Assembly: GCF_024721115.1 (NCBI RefSeq)
Contig: NZ_JAMDHK010000008.1
Location: 78,274 to 120,915, forward strand
Source of the DNA: Salipiger pentaromativorans
GTDB lineage: Bacteria; Pseudomonadota; Alphaproteobacteria; Rhodobacterales; Rhodobacteraceae
Direction: 5' to 3'
DNA length: 42,642 nt
Shown: positions 1 to 8,459 of the stretch, in pieces
How positions within the stretch are numbered: position 1 is the stretch's first letter
Layout: each line of letters starts with the position of its first letter
Program-made: the position numbers and the translations under genes
The notes under the pieces: model-generated
Told to the model about the DNA's origin: nothing
What the model saw: the letters and a program-made list of their open reading frames with translations, nothing else
Database searches by the model: none

Positions 1-300
1 GGGGGCCGGGTTCATCTGGTCGCCGCGCCGGCCGTAATCGTCATCGTCGTCGTCATCATCGTCGTCGTCGTAATCATCATCGTCATCATCGTGCTCCCCG
101 CGATACTTGCGGGCGTATTTGCCGTGATCGTCGTCATCGTCATCGACGAACCACAGCCGCATCGGGCTGCGCTCGGGCTTGAACTCGGCCGAGAACACGG
201 TGTCTCCGGTCCGGTCGTCTTGCATCGCGCTCCAGGCGGGCAGACCGATGGCAAGCCCCAGCGCGGTGGAGGCGGTCAGCAGGGCGAGGGTCTTTTTCAT
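1..300 (-). CDS. Secreted Asp-rich protein, partial (C-terminus outside window)
   Basis: The reading frame opens at an ATG (300-298) and runs off the left edge without a stop, so only the first 100 residues are visible. It starts with a clear Sec signal peptide: MKK, a hydrophobic stretch to about residue 20, then a likely cleavage after PAWSA. The mature part contains an Asp run (residues about 53-58) and a longer low-complexity tract of Asp with a few Tyr (about 72-88), followed by YGRRGDQ. An exported, strongly acidic protein is the only safe statement; cation binding is a guess. It is co-oriented with the PepSY gene at 468-791, but a terminator separates them, so it probably has its own promoter. 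A gene of this kind beside a two-component system suggests an envelope-stress or metal-responsive target. Confidence 0.75.
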   Translation of the reverse strand, partial: MKKTLALLTASTALGLAIGLPAWSAMQDDRTGDTVFSAEFKPERSPMRLWFVDDDDDDHGKYARKYRGEHDDDDDDYDDDDDDDDDDDYGRRGDQMNPAP

Positions 301-344
301 GGGGATCTCCTTGTCATCCGATGCCCCAGATCTGGACCCCGAGG

Positions 345-360
345 CTGAGGCTTTCCTGAC
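345..360 (-). promoter_or_regulatory. Possible response-regulator site upstream of the Asp-rich gene
   Basis: On the minus strand the sequence reads GTCAG, six bases, CTCAG: two near-identical pentamers 11 bp apart, the spacing typical of OmpR/PhoB-family sites. A third GTCAGG lies at 389-394. The same GTCAG-N6-GTCAG arrangement occurs before the response-regulator gene (876-891). Assignment to that regulator is inference. Confidence 0.35.
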
Positions 361-418
361 AGGCAGCAAGTTTGTGCTTCAGCTTGACGTCAGGAAGCGG
401 CACGGCCCCGCAGCACAT

Positions 419-446
419 GAAAAAGCCCCGCCATCCGGCGGGGCTG
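419..446 (-). terminator. Intrinsic terminator of the PepSY gene
   Basis: A perfect GCCCCGCC/GGCGGGGC stem (426-433 with 438-445) has a 4-nt loop. On the minus strand it is followed by five T residues (complement of 421-425). It lies 22 bp beyond the PepSY stop codon. Confidence 0.85.
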
Positions 447-467
447 GGGCAGCGCGCGGGGCAAGGC

Positions 468-791
468 TCAATCGTCGCTGCGATGCGTTCGGTCGCGCTC
501 GTAAAGCGGGTGGTCGTCGTCTTCGTATTCGACCTCGAGCACCGCCAGCGTGGCCGGATGTACCTTCACCTCGATCCGGCGTCCTTCGGCATCCTGGCCG
601 CGAATCTCGTAGCAGCCGTCGTCGATCTTGATGCGACGCACCGTCCAGCCGTTTTCCTCGGCCAGCTTTGCGACCTCTGCGCGCGGCTGCCAGTCCGCCA
701 TGGGCACATAACAATCGTCATCATCGGCCAGCGCGGTGCCCGCCATCAGCGTGGTTGCGGCAAAAGCCAGAATTGCCAGCGTTTTCGTCAT
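468..791 (-). CDS. Secreted PepSY-domain protein
   Basis: A 107-residue protein with a signal peptide (MTKTLAILAFAATTLMAGTALA, cleavage near residue 22) and one PepSY-like domain over roughly residues 35-95, including the pattern GWTVRRIKIDDGCYEIRG followed by two beta strands. The mature N-terminus is acidic (DDDD), as is the C-terminal tail. Single PepSY proteins of this size are commonly coded beside OmpR-type two-component systems in proteobacteria and act in the periplasm, often as regulated targets or modulators. Here the gene is divergent from the response regulator and shares its 150-bp promoter region. It ends at a strong terminator. Biochemical role unknown. Confidence 0.85.
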   Translation of the reverse strand: MTKTLAILAFAATTLMAGTALADDDDCYVPMADWQPRAEVAKLAEENGWTVRRIKIDDGCYEIRGQDAEGRRIEVKVHPATLAVLEVEYEDDDHPLYERDRTHRSDD

Positions 792-875
792 GGGCCAAAC
801 TCCGTCCTGCGGGGATCTCTGACCACCCTATGCGGCACGAAGCTGACGGTATCCTGAAGACGGCCCGCCGTCCGC

Positions 876-891
876 GTCAGCCTTGTGTCAG
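876..891 (+). promoter_or_regulatory. Tandem GTCAG repeat, likely OmpR-type operator
   Basis: GTCAG at 876-880 and again at 887-891 makes an 11-bp-period direct repeat in the divergent promoter between the PepSY gene and the response regulator. This is the usual geometry for a dimer of an OmpR/PhoB winged-helix regulator, so autoregulation is plausible. Not proven by sequence alone. Confidence 0.4.
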
Positions 892-918
892 GCGGCGGCG
901 GAATAAGGAGCGCAGGAC

Positions 919-941
919 ATGACACAGACGCCGGGGGACAG

Positions 942-957
<16 letters not shown>
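919..957 (+). other. Possible 12-codon leader ORF overlapping the response-regulator start
   Basis: An AAGGAG at 905-910 stands 8 nt before an ATG at 919 that opens a 12-residue frame ending at TGA 955-957. The response-regulator ATG (942) lies inside it in another frame. The leader has the better Shine-Dalgarno, so translational coupling is possible. It may equally be chance. Confidence 0.3.
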
Positions 958-1597
<640 letters not shown>

Positions 1598-1601
<4 letters not shown>

Positions 1602-2959
1602 GGGCGCCGCGCAGTCTTCAGGCGCGGCTGGCGCTTGGCATCGGCCTGCTGCTCACGCTGTTCTGGATCGCGGCGGCCTCGGTCACGGCGCTGGCGCTGC
1701 GCAGCGAGATCGGCGAGGTGTTCGATTCCACGCTGGAGGAAACCGCGCAGCGGCTGCTGCCGCTGGCGGTCTCCGAGATCGTCGCGCGCGAGGACGAGGG
1801 CGTGACCCAGCGCCTGGGCGCGATCCGGACGCATGAGGAGTTCTTCACCTATCTCGTCCGTGACGATCAGGGCCGGATCCTGCTGCAATCGCATACCGCC
1901 GACCCGGCGGTTTTTCCCGACTATGACGGGACGGGCTTTCGCCAGACCGCAAGTCACCGATTCTACAATGCCGATGCGCTGCAAGGCACGATCCGCATCA
2001 CCGTGGCCGAACCGCTGGATCACCGGGCAGACGTGGCCTGGGATCTGATGATGGGGCTGGGGCTGCCGCTGCTGATTGCCATTCCCGCGGCGCTGCTTGC
2101 GGTCGCGGTGGCCGTGCGCGCCAGCCTCGGTCCGCTGCGGCGGTTCCGCGACACGCTGGCCTCGCGCGGGGCGCGCGATCTTTCGCCGGTGCCCGCGCCG
2201 GGGCTGCCGGCCGAGATCGCGCCGGTGGCCGAAACCCTGAACGAGCTGCTGATGCGCCTGAAGGCGGCCTTCGAGGCCGAACGCAGCTTTGCCTCGAACG
2301 CGGCGCATGAGCTGCGCACGCCGCTGGCGGGTGCCATCGCGCAGGCGCAGCGGCTGAAGGCGGAAACGGCCGATCCCGAGGCCCGCACCCGCGCCGGTGA
2401 CATCGAGGCGACGCTGAAGCGACTGACCCGTGTCTCGGAACGGCTGATGCAGATGGCCCGCGCCGAGGGCGGCCGGCTGCGCGGCGACAGCGCGACGGAT
2501 CTGCGCCCGCTTCTCGAGATCATCGTGCAGGATCTGGCCCGGCAGGCGCCCGAGGGGGCGCTGGCCCTGGACCTGCCGGAACGGCCGGTCCTCTCCGACC
2601 TCGACCCCGACGCGCTCGCCATCGTTCTGCGCAACCTCACCGACAATGCCCTGCGCCACGGGAGCCCCGGCACGCCGGTACGCATCGCGCTCGATGCCGC
2701 AGGCCGCCTGAGCGTCACCAACGACTCGCCGCTTGTGCCGCCCACCGTGCTCGCCCGTCTGACCCACCGCTTCGAGCGCGGCGCGGCGCATGCCGAAGGC
2801 AGCGGGCTGGGGCTCGCCATCGTGACGACCATCGCCGAGCGAACCGGGGGCAAGCTCGACCTTTGCTCGCCGGTGCCGGGCAGGCAAGACGGCTTCTGCG
2901 CCGGGCTGCAACTGCCAGTGGCGCCCGGGCCGGGCGCCGCGAAGGACGATGCGGTCTAG
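1598..2959 (+). CDS. Sensor histidine kinase (QseC/TctE-like)
   Basis: A 453-residue inner-membrane kinase paired with the preceding regulator. TM1 is at about 10-35, a periplasmic sensor segment spans about 36-148, and TM2 is about 150-174. A HAMP-like linker is followed by the phosphorylation motif NAAHELRTPLAG with H237. The ATPase part has the N box NLTDNALRHG (N350) and a G2-type GSGLGLAIV (about 401-409). The G1 box is degenerate (VTNDSPLVPP in place of D-x-GPGI), as seen in some QseC-type kinases, so ATP binding should still be possible. Its stop codon TAG shares the palindrome CTAG with the stop of the convergent ArsR gene; the two overlap by 4 bp. The signal sensed is unknown. Confidence 0.92.
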
Positions 2960-3279
2960 CCGGCGGCCCTGTTTGCGGAAAGCTCGCGGGCCAGCCAGTC
3001 GAGATACTCCGCGATGGCGGTTTCATCGCGTCTGCAATAGGACCATTTCAGGTGCCGCTGTACCGTGATGAAACCGGCCTGCCGCAGAATATCCAGATGC
3101 CGGCTCACCGTGGGCTGAGAGACCCCCAACGCCTCCGCGATCAACGTCATACACACACCGAAATCCGCCGGATCGGCAGACCATTGGTCGGCAAAATGCT
3201 TTTCCGGCTCTGCCAGCAGCTTGAGAACCTTCAGCCGCGGCGCGCTTGCCATCGCCTTGATTTGTGTTGATCGGTCCAT
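2956..3279 (-). CDS. ArsR-family winged-helix repressor
   Basis: A 107-residue protein starting MDRSTQIKAMASAPRLKVL. The helix-turn-helix LIAEALGVSQPTVSRHLDIL followed by AGFITVQRHLKWSYCRRDE (wing) is typical of ArsR/SmtB regulators. The start at 3279 gives family-typical length; the frame opens further upstream (to 3423) but that part would run into the divergent hydrolase. There is no paired-cysteine metal site like that of ArsR or CadC; the two Cys (in FGVCM and SYCRR) are isolated, so it may sense an organic ligand or redox state. It lies divergent from the hydrolase gene across a 49-bp gap holding a long palindrome, so it most likely represses that gene and itself. Confidence 0.9.
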   Translation of the reverse strand: MDRSTQIKAMASAPRLKVLKLLAEPEKHFADQWSADPADFGVCMTLIAEALGVSQPTVSRHLDILRQAGFITVQRHLKWSYCRRDETAIAEYLDWLARELSANRAAG

Positions 3280-3287
3280 GGTTCGAT

Positions 3288-3317
3288 CATATCGTTGATT
3301 AGCTAAATGACAATATG
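3288..3317. promoter_or_regulatory. 30-bp imperfect palindrome, likely ArsR operator
   Basis: Within the 49-bp divergent gap the outer arms are CATAT and ATATG and the centre is TTAGCTAA. Eleven of fifteen base pairs are symmetric about 3302/3303. It is AT-rich in an otherwise GC-rich region and would overlap promoters in both directions. Assignment to the adjacent ArsR protein is inference from position. Confidence 0.6.
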
Positions 3318-3328
3318 GATTCGACATC

Positions 3329-4144
3329 ATGCTGGAGCTGCCAAACACCTCGATCATCGACGGCAACGCGATCCGCTGGGGCAGGATCGGCAGCGGGCCG
3401 CCGCTTGTCGCGATCCACGGCACCCCTTTCTCCTCCCAGGTCTGGCGCAGGATCGTGCCGGAATTCGCCGACCGGCGAACGGTCTATTACTTCGATCTTG
3501 TCGGCTACGGCCTGTCCGAGATGCGCGAGGGGCAGGATGTGTCTCTTGCCGTGCAGAACACCGTTCTTGCCGCGTTGTTCGCGGAATGGGACCTCGAACG
3601 CCCCGACGTGCTGGCCCATGATTTCGGCGGAGCGACAGCGCTGCGGGCTTATTATCTCAACGGTCTTCGCTATGGTTCTCTGACGATCTTCGACGCGGTG
3701 GCCCTTGCGCCCTGGGGGTCGCCCTTCGTCCGCCATGTGCGCGAACATCAGGCGGCCTTTGCCGGGATGCCGGCATATATGCATGAGGCGCTGTTGCACG
3801 CCTATCTGCAAACGGCAGCTCACAAGCCGCTGTCGGATGACGTGCTCGAGATCTATGCCGCGCCCTGGACCGGGCCGGTCGGTCAGGCCGCGTTTTACCG
3901 GCAGATCGCCCAGATGGATCAGCGCTTTACCGACGAGATCGAGGGGCGCTACGCGCGGATGGACTGCCCCGTCACCGTTCTCTGGGGATTGAAGGACGAC
4001 TGGATTCCCTATGCGAAAGGCGAGACGCTTGCCGCGCTGATCTCGGATCGCCCCGTTGTTCCGGTTGCCGATGCCGGACATCTGGTTCAGGAGGACCGCC
4101 CCGAAGCTCTGGTCGCAGCCGTTCTGAAAAGCCTTGCCGGCTGA
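3329..4144 (+). CDS. Alpha/beta hydrolase with Asp nucleophile
   Basis: A 271-residue cytoplasmic alpha/beta hydrolase. The oxyanion-hole HGTP is at about 30-33. The nucleophile elbow reads AHDFGG, placing Asp98 where serine esterases carry Ser. Candidate acid D223/D224 (LKDDW) and general base H251 (DAGHLVQEDRPE) follow. An Asp nucleophile in H-D-x-G-G is the hallmark of haloalkane dehalogenases, fluoroacetate dehalogenases and soluble epoxide hydrolases; which of these cannot be told from sequence. The divergent ArsR gene and the shared palindrome suggest substrate-inducible expression. It is monocistronic as far as can be seen, with 213 bp to the next gene. Confidence 0.88.
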   Translation: MLELPNTSIIDGNAIRWGRIGSGPPLVAIHGTPFSSQVWRRIVPEFADRRTVYYFDLVGYGLSEMREGQDVSLAVQNTVLAALFAEWDLERPDVLAHDFGGATALRAYYLNGLRYGSLTIFDAVALAPWGSPFVRHVREHQAAFAGMPAYMHEALLHAYLQTAAHKPLSDDVLEIYAAPWTGPVGQAAFYRQIAQMDQRFTDEIEGRYARMDCPVTVLWGLKDDWIPYAKGETLAALISDRPVVPVADAGHLVQEDRPEALVAAVLKSLAG

Positions 4145-4357
4145 GCCGTCGCGCCCCTGGGCCCGGGCTGCGGCAGAGGCCAACATCCTGCCGGAAGCCC
4201 GGTCGGCCCGCGCGTCGGCAGGGCGGAAAAAACCCGATGCGGCCCGACGGAATCCCCCAGCCCGCGCGTTTAGTGGGAAACGTCACACTGCAAGACCCCT
4301 TCTCGTGTGAAGCCATCGCCACACGAGCCCATAGGGCAATCGGGAAAGGAAAAGACC

Positions 4358-5704
4358 ATGGCGCGCACAAATCTACGATTGTTTTGGGGATTCTGGATCG
4401 GGGCCGCCGCGCTCTGGCTGGTTCTGAACCTCGATCTCTTCTCCGCCACAAGCGTCTTCGCCCTGCGGGAATTCATGATGCAATGGTCCGGCACCCTGGC
4501 CATCGCGGCGATGAGCGTGGCGATGATCCTGTCGCTGCGCCCGCGCTGGCCCGAGGGGCGGCTGGACGGGCTCGACAAGATGTATCGTCTGCACAAATGG
4601 CTTGGCATCGGCGCGCTGGGGCTGGCGGTGTTCCACTGGCTCTGGTCCGAAGCGCCGAAATGGGCAATCGGCGCCGGGCTGCTGCCGCGTCCCGAACGCG
4701 GCCCGCGCCCCGAGATCACCGATCCGGTGCAATCCTATCTCATGTCCTTCCGCGGCACTGCCGAGAGCCTGGGCGAACTGGCCTTCTATGCCTCGGTCCT
4801 CCTCCTTGTCATTGCGCTGGTCAAGCTCGTCCCCTACCGCATCTTCCGCTACACCCACCGCATTCTGCCGTTGGCCTATCTGGCACTGGTGTTTCACTCG
4901 GTCATCCTGCTCGACTACGACATGTGGCTCACCCCGCTCGGCCCGGTTCTGGCGCTGCTGATGCTGGCGGGCAGCTATGCCGCCGTCGTCTCGCTGCTGG
5001 GCATGATCGGGCGTCGTCGGCGCGTCGCGGGCGAGATCACCGCCCTGCGCAGCTATCCCGGCGTCCGCTCGCTGGAAACCGAGATCAGGCTGGGCGACGG
5101 CTGGCCGGGACACGAGGCAGGACAATTCGCCTTTGTCACCTCGAACAAGATCGAGGGCGCGCATCCCTATACCATCGCCTCGGCCTGGAAGCCCGAGGAT
5201 CCGACAATCGCCTTCGTGACCAAGGAACTGGGCGATCACACCTCGACCCTCGCCGAGAAGCTGAAAGTGGGCCAGCAGGTGACGGTCGAGGGCCCTTATG
5301 GCCGCTTCACCTTCGACGACGGGCGGCCGCGCCAGATCTGGATCGGCGCGGGCATCGGGATCACCCCGTTCCTCGCACGGCTGAAAGAGATGGCGCGCAG
5401 CGCGCCCGACACGCAGCGCCCCGAGATCGACCTCTTCCATTCGACGCGCGAAGTGGACGACGCTGCGCTCGAACGGATCGCGGCGGATGCCCAGGCCGCG
5501 AATGTCCGCCTGCATGTGCTCATCGACGAACGCGACGGGTTCCTCGGCGGCGAACGCATCCGCGAGCTGGTGCCCGGGTGGCGCGACGCCAGCCTGTGGT
5601 TCTGCGGGCCGAGCGGCTTCGGCAAGAGCCTGCGCGCCGATTTCGCCGCGCAGGGGCTGGATGTCGAAGAGCGCTTCCATCAGGAACTCTTCGAGATGAG
5701 ATAA
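4358..5704 (+). CDS. Ferric-reductase-like transmembrane flavocytochrome
   Basis: A 448-residue membrane protein of the ferric reductase/NADPH oxidase superfamily. The N-terminal half has about six hydrophobic helices with the paired haem-ligand histidines H79 and H93 (LHKWLGIGALGLAVFHW) and H167 and H180 (YTHRILPLAYLALVFH). The C-terminal half (about 215-448) is an FNR module with the flavin motif HPYTIAS, GPYGRF, and the nucleotide motif IGAGIGITPFLARL; the end FHQELFEMR is typical of the fold. It would move electrons from cytosolic NAD(P)H across the membrane to a periplasmic acceptor such as ferric iron or oxygen. I start at ATG 4358 behind GGGAAAGGAAAA. It ends at a strong bidirectional terminator. 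Confidence 0.88.
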   Translation: MARTNLRLFWGFWIGAAALWLVLNLDLFSATSVFALREFMMQWSGTLAIAAMSVAMILSLRPRWPEGRLDGLDKMYRLHKWLGIGALGLAVFHWLWSEAPKWAIGAGLLPRPERGPRPEITDPVQSYLMSFRGTAESLGELAFYASVLLLVIALVKLVPYRIFRYTHRILPLAYLALVFHSVILLDYDMWLTPLGPVLALLMLAGSYAAVVSLLGMIGRRRRVAGEITALRSYPGVRSLETEIRLGDGWPGHEAGQFAFVTSNKIEGAHPYTIASAWKPEDPTIAFVTKELGDHTSTLAEKLKVGQQVTVEGPYGRFTFDDGRPRQIWIGAGIGITPFLARLKEMARSAPDTQRPEIDLFHSTREVDDAALERIAADAQAANVRLHVLIDERDGFLGGERIRELVPGWRDASLWFCGPSGFGKSLRADFAAQGLDVEERFHQELFEMR

Positions 5705-5705
5705 A

Positions 5706-5742
5706 AGAAGGCCCGGCCACCATCGCGGTGGCCGGGCCGTGT
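5706..5742. terminator. Bidirectional terminator
   Basis: A perfect 12-bp stem GGCCCGGCCACC/GGTGGCCGGGCC (5710-5721 with 5727-5738) has a 5-nt loop between convergent genes. On the minus strand it is followed by TTCTTTTAT, giving a good tail for the dmm operon; the plus-strand tail is weaker. Confidence 0.8.
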
Positions 5743-5767
5743 TCCTGCCGATACGCCGGGCGCGGCG

Positions 5768-6811
5768 TCAGTCTTCGGGGAAGATCCCCGGTGAGGTCGG
5801 GGCGCCATCGTCATACTGCGACAGGTACTCGACGATCATCTTCTGGTTCACCGCAAAGCCCTTGTACTCCGCCAGATCCGGGTCGATGTCGCGCAGCACC
5901 CGGTGCAGGCGGCGGCCCCATTTCGGCTGGGTCGCGATGTCTTCGAGATTGCACAGGTAGCAGCGGATCGGGAAGGCCAGCGCGTTGGAGCGCGGCAGCC
6001 GCCAGAAGGTTTGCAGCTCGACCCGCAGGAACTGTTTCGCGCCGACGTTCTCGGGCGTGATGGTGCGCTTTTCCGGGCCCCATTTGTGGTAGTTCTCGGG
6101 GCTGGTGTCGAGGCGCGGGTTCACCGTCATCGTCCAGTTGAGGCGGCGGTAGGATTGCTCCTGCGTGACCGCCAGCAGGAATTTCAGCGCCTTGTCGAAA
6201 ACGCCCATCTTGCGCGCCTTGGGCACCGGGGCGTGCCATTCGAAGAAGTTCATGCCGACATCGAAATCGAGCGACCAGTCGGCCTGCGAGGTCACCATGC
6301 CCGCGTCGAGCCAGAGATTGCCCTCGCGCTCGTGCAGCAGCGCGAAATCGCCCTGTGCCTGACGGGTGATGTATTCCATCGGCCCGCAGGGCAACGTGGT
6401 GGGGTCGAGGAAGGTGAACTTCTTGTCGATGCCCAGCGGCTTGTTGATCCAGTGCCAGGCGTTGCCGTCGCGGGTCAGTTTGAAGAGCTCGGGATAGTCC
6501 CGCGCCTTCGACACCATGATCAGTTCCAGCAGATCCCAGCCCGCCAGTTCCATATGCGGCAGCGACTGGCAGCGCATCGGATCTTCGGCCAGCGTGATCT
6601 CGCGGTCCTTCATCTCGGCGACGTAATGCTCGTCCACGTCGAAGGCGAATTCGAAGGGGCTGCCCTTGGGCCCGCCGGGATGCTGTTCGATATTGACCGA
6701 ATAGGCATAGCTGTCACGGTCGAAGGGGAAGGGAAAGCGGCGGACCGCGGCGGGTGAGTTGCGGAAGGTATAGTCGCCGCGAAAGGTCTCTTCGTTGAAT
6801 TGCATGGTCAT
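5768..6811 (-). CDS. dmmC: Dimethylamine monooxygenase, DUF3445 haem subunit
   Basis: A 347-residue DUF3445/HODM-type protein (haem-dependent oxidative N-demethylase family). In the dimethylamine monooxygenase of methylated-amine degraders this subunit carries the haem and oxidatively demethylates dimethylamine to methylamine and formaldehyde. Family traits seen are FPFPFDRDSYAYSVNIEQ near the start, LLHEREGNLWLDAGMVTSQADWSLDFDVG in the middle, and LRVELQTFWRLPRSNALAFPIRCYL toward the end. I cannot assign the haem ligand with confidence. It is last in the minus-strand order amt, small membrane protein, dmmD, dmmA, dmmB, dmmC, 11 nt after dmmB and before a terminator. The start ATG 6811 has GAGGAG upstream. 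Subunit letters follow operon order and could be assigned differently elsewhere. Confidence 0.88.
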   Translation of the reverse strand: MTMQFNEETFRGDYTFRNSPAAVRRFPFPFDRDSYAYSVNIEQHPGGPKGSPFEFAFDVDEHYVAEMKDREITLAEDPMRCQSLPHMELAGWDLLELIMVSKARDYPELFKLTRDGNAWHWINKPLGIDKKFTFLDPTTLPCGPMEYITRQAQGDFALLHEREGNLWLDAGMVTSQADWSLDFDVGMNFFEWHAPVPKARKMGVFDKALKFLLAVTQEQSYRRLNWTMTVNPRLDTSPENYHKWGPEKRTITPENVGAKQFLRVELQTFWRLPRSNALAFPIRCYLCNLEDIATQPKWGRRLHRVLRDIDPDLAEYKGFAVNQKMIVEYLSQYDDGAPTSPGIFPED

Positions 6812-6822
6812 GGGTCTGCTCC

Positions 6823-7770
6823 TCAGAGGTCCAGTTCCAGCCGCGCGCCCTTGAAGCGCGACATGCAGGGCATGATGGTTTTCTGCTCGGCGCGCTCGGC
6901 CTCGCTCAGCCAGTGATCGTTGTGCAGGATGCGCCCATCGCAGGCGGTGACATGGGTCTGGCAACGGCCACAGGCGCCGCCCCGGCAGGAATAGTCGATC
7001 TCGACCTTCGCCGCCTCGAGCGCTTCGAGAAGGCTCTGGTCGGCTTTCACGGTCACGGTCTTGCCCGAGGATTTCACCACCACCTCGAAGGGCTCGCCCG
7101 GCGGCGGCGCGGTGAAGGCTTCGGAATGCACGGCGGTCCTGGGCCAGCCCAGCCGCGACGCCTGATCCGCCACCGCCTTGATCAGCCCGTCCGGCCCGCA
7201 GGTATAGACATGCGTGCCCAGCGGCTGGCCGTCGAGGATGGCGCCCAGATCCATGCGCGCGCCTTCTTCGGAGATGTGGATATGGATATGCGCCGCTTCC
7301 GGCAGCAGCTTCAGCCCCGCCGCCTCCTCGCGCGAGCGCGCGGCGTAATGCAGCTCATAGGGTTTCTGCTCCATGCCGAGCTGCCGCAGCTGCGACAGGA
7401 AGGGGGTGATGCCGATGCCGCCCGCGAGCAGCACATGTTTCCGCGCCCGCAGGTCGAGCTGGAACAGGTTCGCGGGCGAGGACACGGTGATCTCGTCGCC
7501 TTCGCGCACCTGCGTGTGCATGAAACGCGAGCCGCCCCGGCCGCGATCCTCGCGCCGCACCGCGATCTCGTAGCCCGACCCGTCATAGGGATCGGAAATC
7601 AGCGAATAGGAGTTGCGCCGGATCGTCTCGCCCTCGGGCATCTCGACGGTGATATGGGCGCCGCCCGAAAACACCGGCAGAGCGCCGCCCTTCGGATCCT
7701 CGAAACGGAAGCGTTTGACCAGCGGCGACAGGGTCTCGATCTCGGTGACCTTGAGTGCAAGTTTTCTCAT
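6823..7770 (-). CDS. dmmB: Dimethylamine monooxygenase reductase subunit
   Basis: A 315-residue reductase of the phthalate-dioxygenase-reductase type. An N-terminal flavin-binding barrel contains RRNSYSLISDP, then comes an NAD(P)-binding domain with LLAGGIGITPFLSQL and YTCGPDGLI. The C-terminal plant-type 2Fe-2S domain has CRGGACGRCQ and a distal Cys in MPCMSR. It passes electrons from NAD(P)H through flavin and the 2Fe-2S cluster to the haem subunit in the cytosol. The ATG at 7770 overlaps the dmmA stop by 4 nt, and the next gene follows after 11 nt, consistent with one complex made from one transcript. Confidence 0.9.
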   Translation of the reverse strand: MRKLALKVTEIETLSPLVKRFRFEDPKGGALPVFSGGAHITVEMPEGETIRRNSYSLISDPYDGSGYEIAVRREDRGRGGSRFMHTQVREGDEITVSSPANLFQLDLRARKHVLLAGGIGITPFLSQLRQLGMEQKPYELHYAARSREEAAGLKLLPEAAHIHIHISEEGARMDLGAILDGQPLGTHVYTCGPDGLIKAVADQASRLGWPRTAVHSEAFTAPPPGEPFEVVVKSSGKTVTVKADQSLLEALEAAKVEIDYSCRGGACGRCQTHVTACDGRILHNDHWLSEAERAEQKTIMPCMSRFKGARLELDL

Positions 7771-8369
7771 GCCCGGATCTCCACGGTCTCGGGCACCTCG
7801 CCCGGCGTTTCGGCATCGACGCAGACGCCCTGGAACACCCCCAGACGGCGCGAGAAATGATCCCGCACGAACAGCGTCAGCCCGCAATGGGAACAGGTGA
7901 AGGGATCGGTCGTCACATCTTCGGTGATGCCCTTGCAATGCACGCATTGCATGCGCCGCGCGATGGAGCCGCGATGCTCCATCTGGATCGCCTCCAGCGG
8001 CAGCCCGGCGCCGGTGGCCAGCGCGCTGACATGGCCCATCAGCCCTTCGGACCCCGCCAGATAAAGCGCCGTGCCCATGCGCGCCTCGGAGAGCAGACGG
8101 TGGATGAGCGGCGTCGCGGCGGCGAGATCCGGCGCGCCATGCAGCCCCCTGGGGTTCAGCGTCTCGATGCGCCCGAAGGTCTCGGCGGCGGCGCCGACCA
8201 GCAGCACATGGGCGTGGTCCATCACCGAGGCATCGGAGCTGGCGAGATCGCAAAGTGCCTCGGCGCCGGCATCGTCGGCGACCATGATCCCGTGCGCGGC
8301 CCCTTGCGAGACCAGCCCGGCATAGGTCGGGCGCGAGTCGATCGACGGAGAGAATTCTGTATTGGGCAT
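7767..8369 (-). CDS. dmmA: Dimethylamine monooxygenase small subunit, zinc-ribbon-like
   Basis: A 200-residue DmmA-like protein. The N-terminal two thirds resemble a nucleotide-fold domain (HAHVLLVGAAAETFG, LYLAGSEGLMGHVS). The C-terminus carries two CxxC pairs, MQCVHCKGI and FTCSHCGLTLFVRDHFSRRLG, expected to hold one metal ion in a zinc-ribbon or rubredoxin-like knuckle. It is always found with the DUF3445 and reductase subunits and may relay electrons between them or hold the complex together; its exact role in catalysis is not established here. It overlaps dmmB by 4 nt and follows dmmD after 90 nt that include a GC-rich hairpin. Confidence 0.82.
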   Translation of the reverse strand: MPNTEFSPSIDSRPTYAGLVSQGAAHGIMVADDAGAEALCDLASSDASVMDHAHVLLVGAAAETFGRIETLNPRGLHGAPDLAAATPLIHRLLSEARMGTALYLAGSEGLMGHVSALATGAGLPLEAIQMEHRGSIARRMQCVHCKGITEDVTTDPFTCSHCGLTLFVRDHFSRRLGVFQGVCVDAETPGEVPETVEIRA

Positions 8370-8402
8370 GGGTTTACCTGGGCTTCCTGTTGGCTCTCAG
8401 TA

Positions 8403-8426
8403 GGCGGGGGCCGGTCTGCCCCCGCC
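8403..8426 (-). other. GC-rich intra-operon hairpin (dmmD-dmmA gap)
   Basis: A 9-bp stem GGCGGGGGC/GCCCCCGCC with a 6-nt loop lies in the 90-bp gap. There is no T tract on the coding side, so it looks like an mRNA-stabilising or attenuating structure rather than a full terminator. Confidence 0.5.
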
Positions 8427-8459
8427 TCGCAAGGTTTCGGTGTGAGGAGATCGGGCCGC

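Noticed and set aside
36-100. Trinucleotide microsatellite of GAT/GAC
   Set aside because: It is explained as coding for an Asp tract in an intact frame with a signal peptide; the codon mix shows it is not a simple unit repeat.
4145-4357. A gene in the 213-bp gap after the hydrolase
   Set aside because: No frame with a start signal and sensible composition; I see only a probable promoter region for the membrane flavocytochrome.
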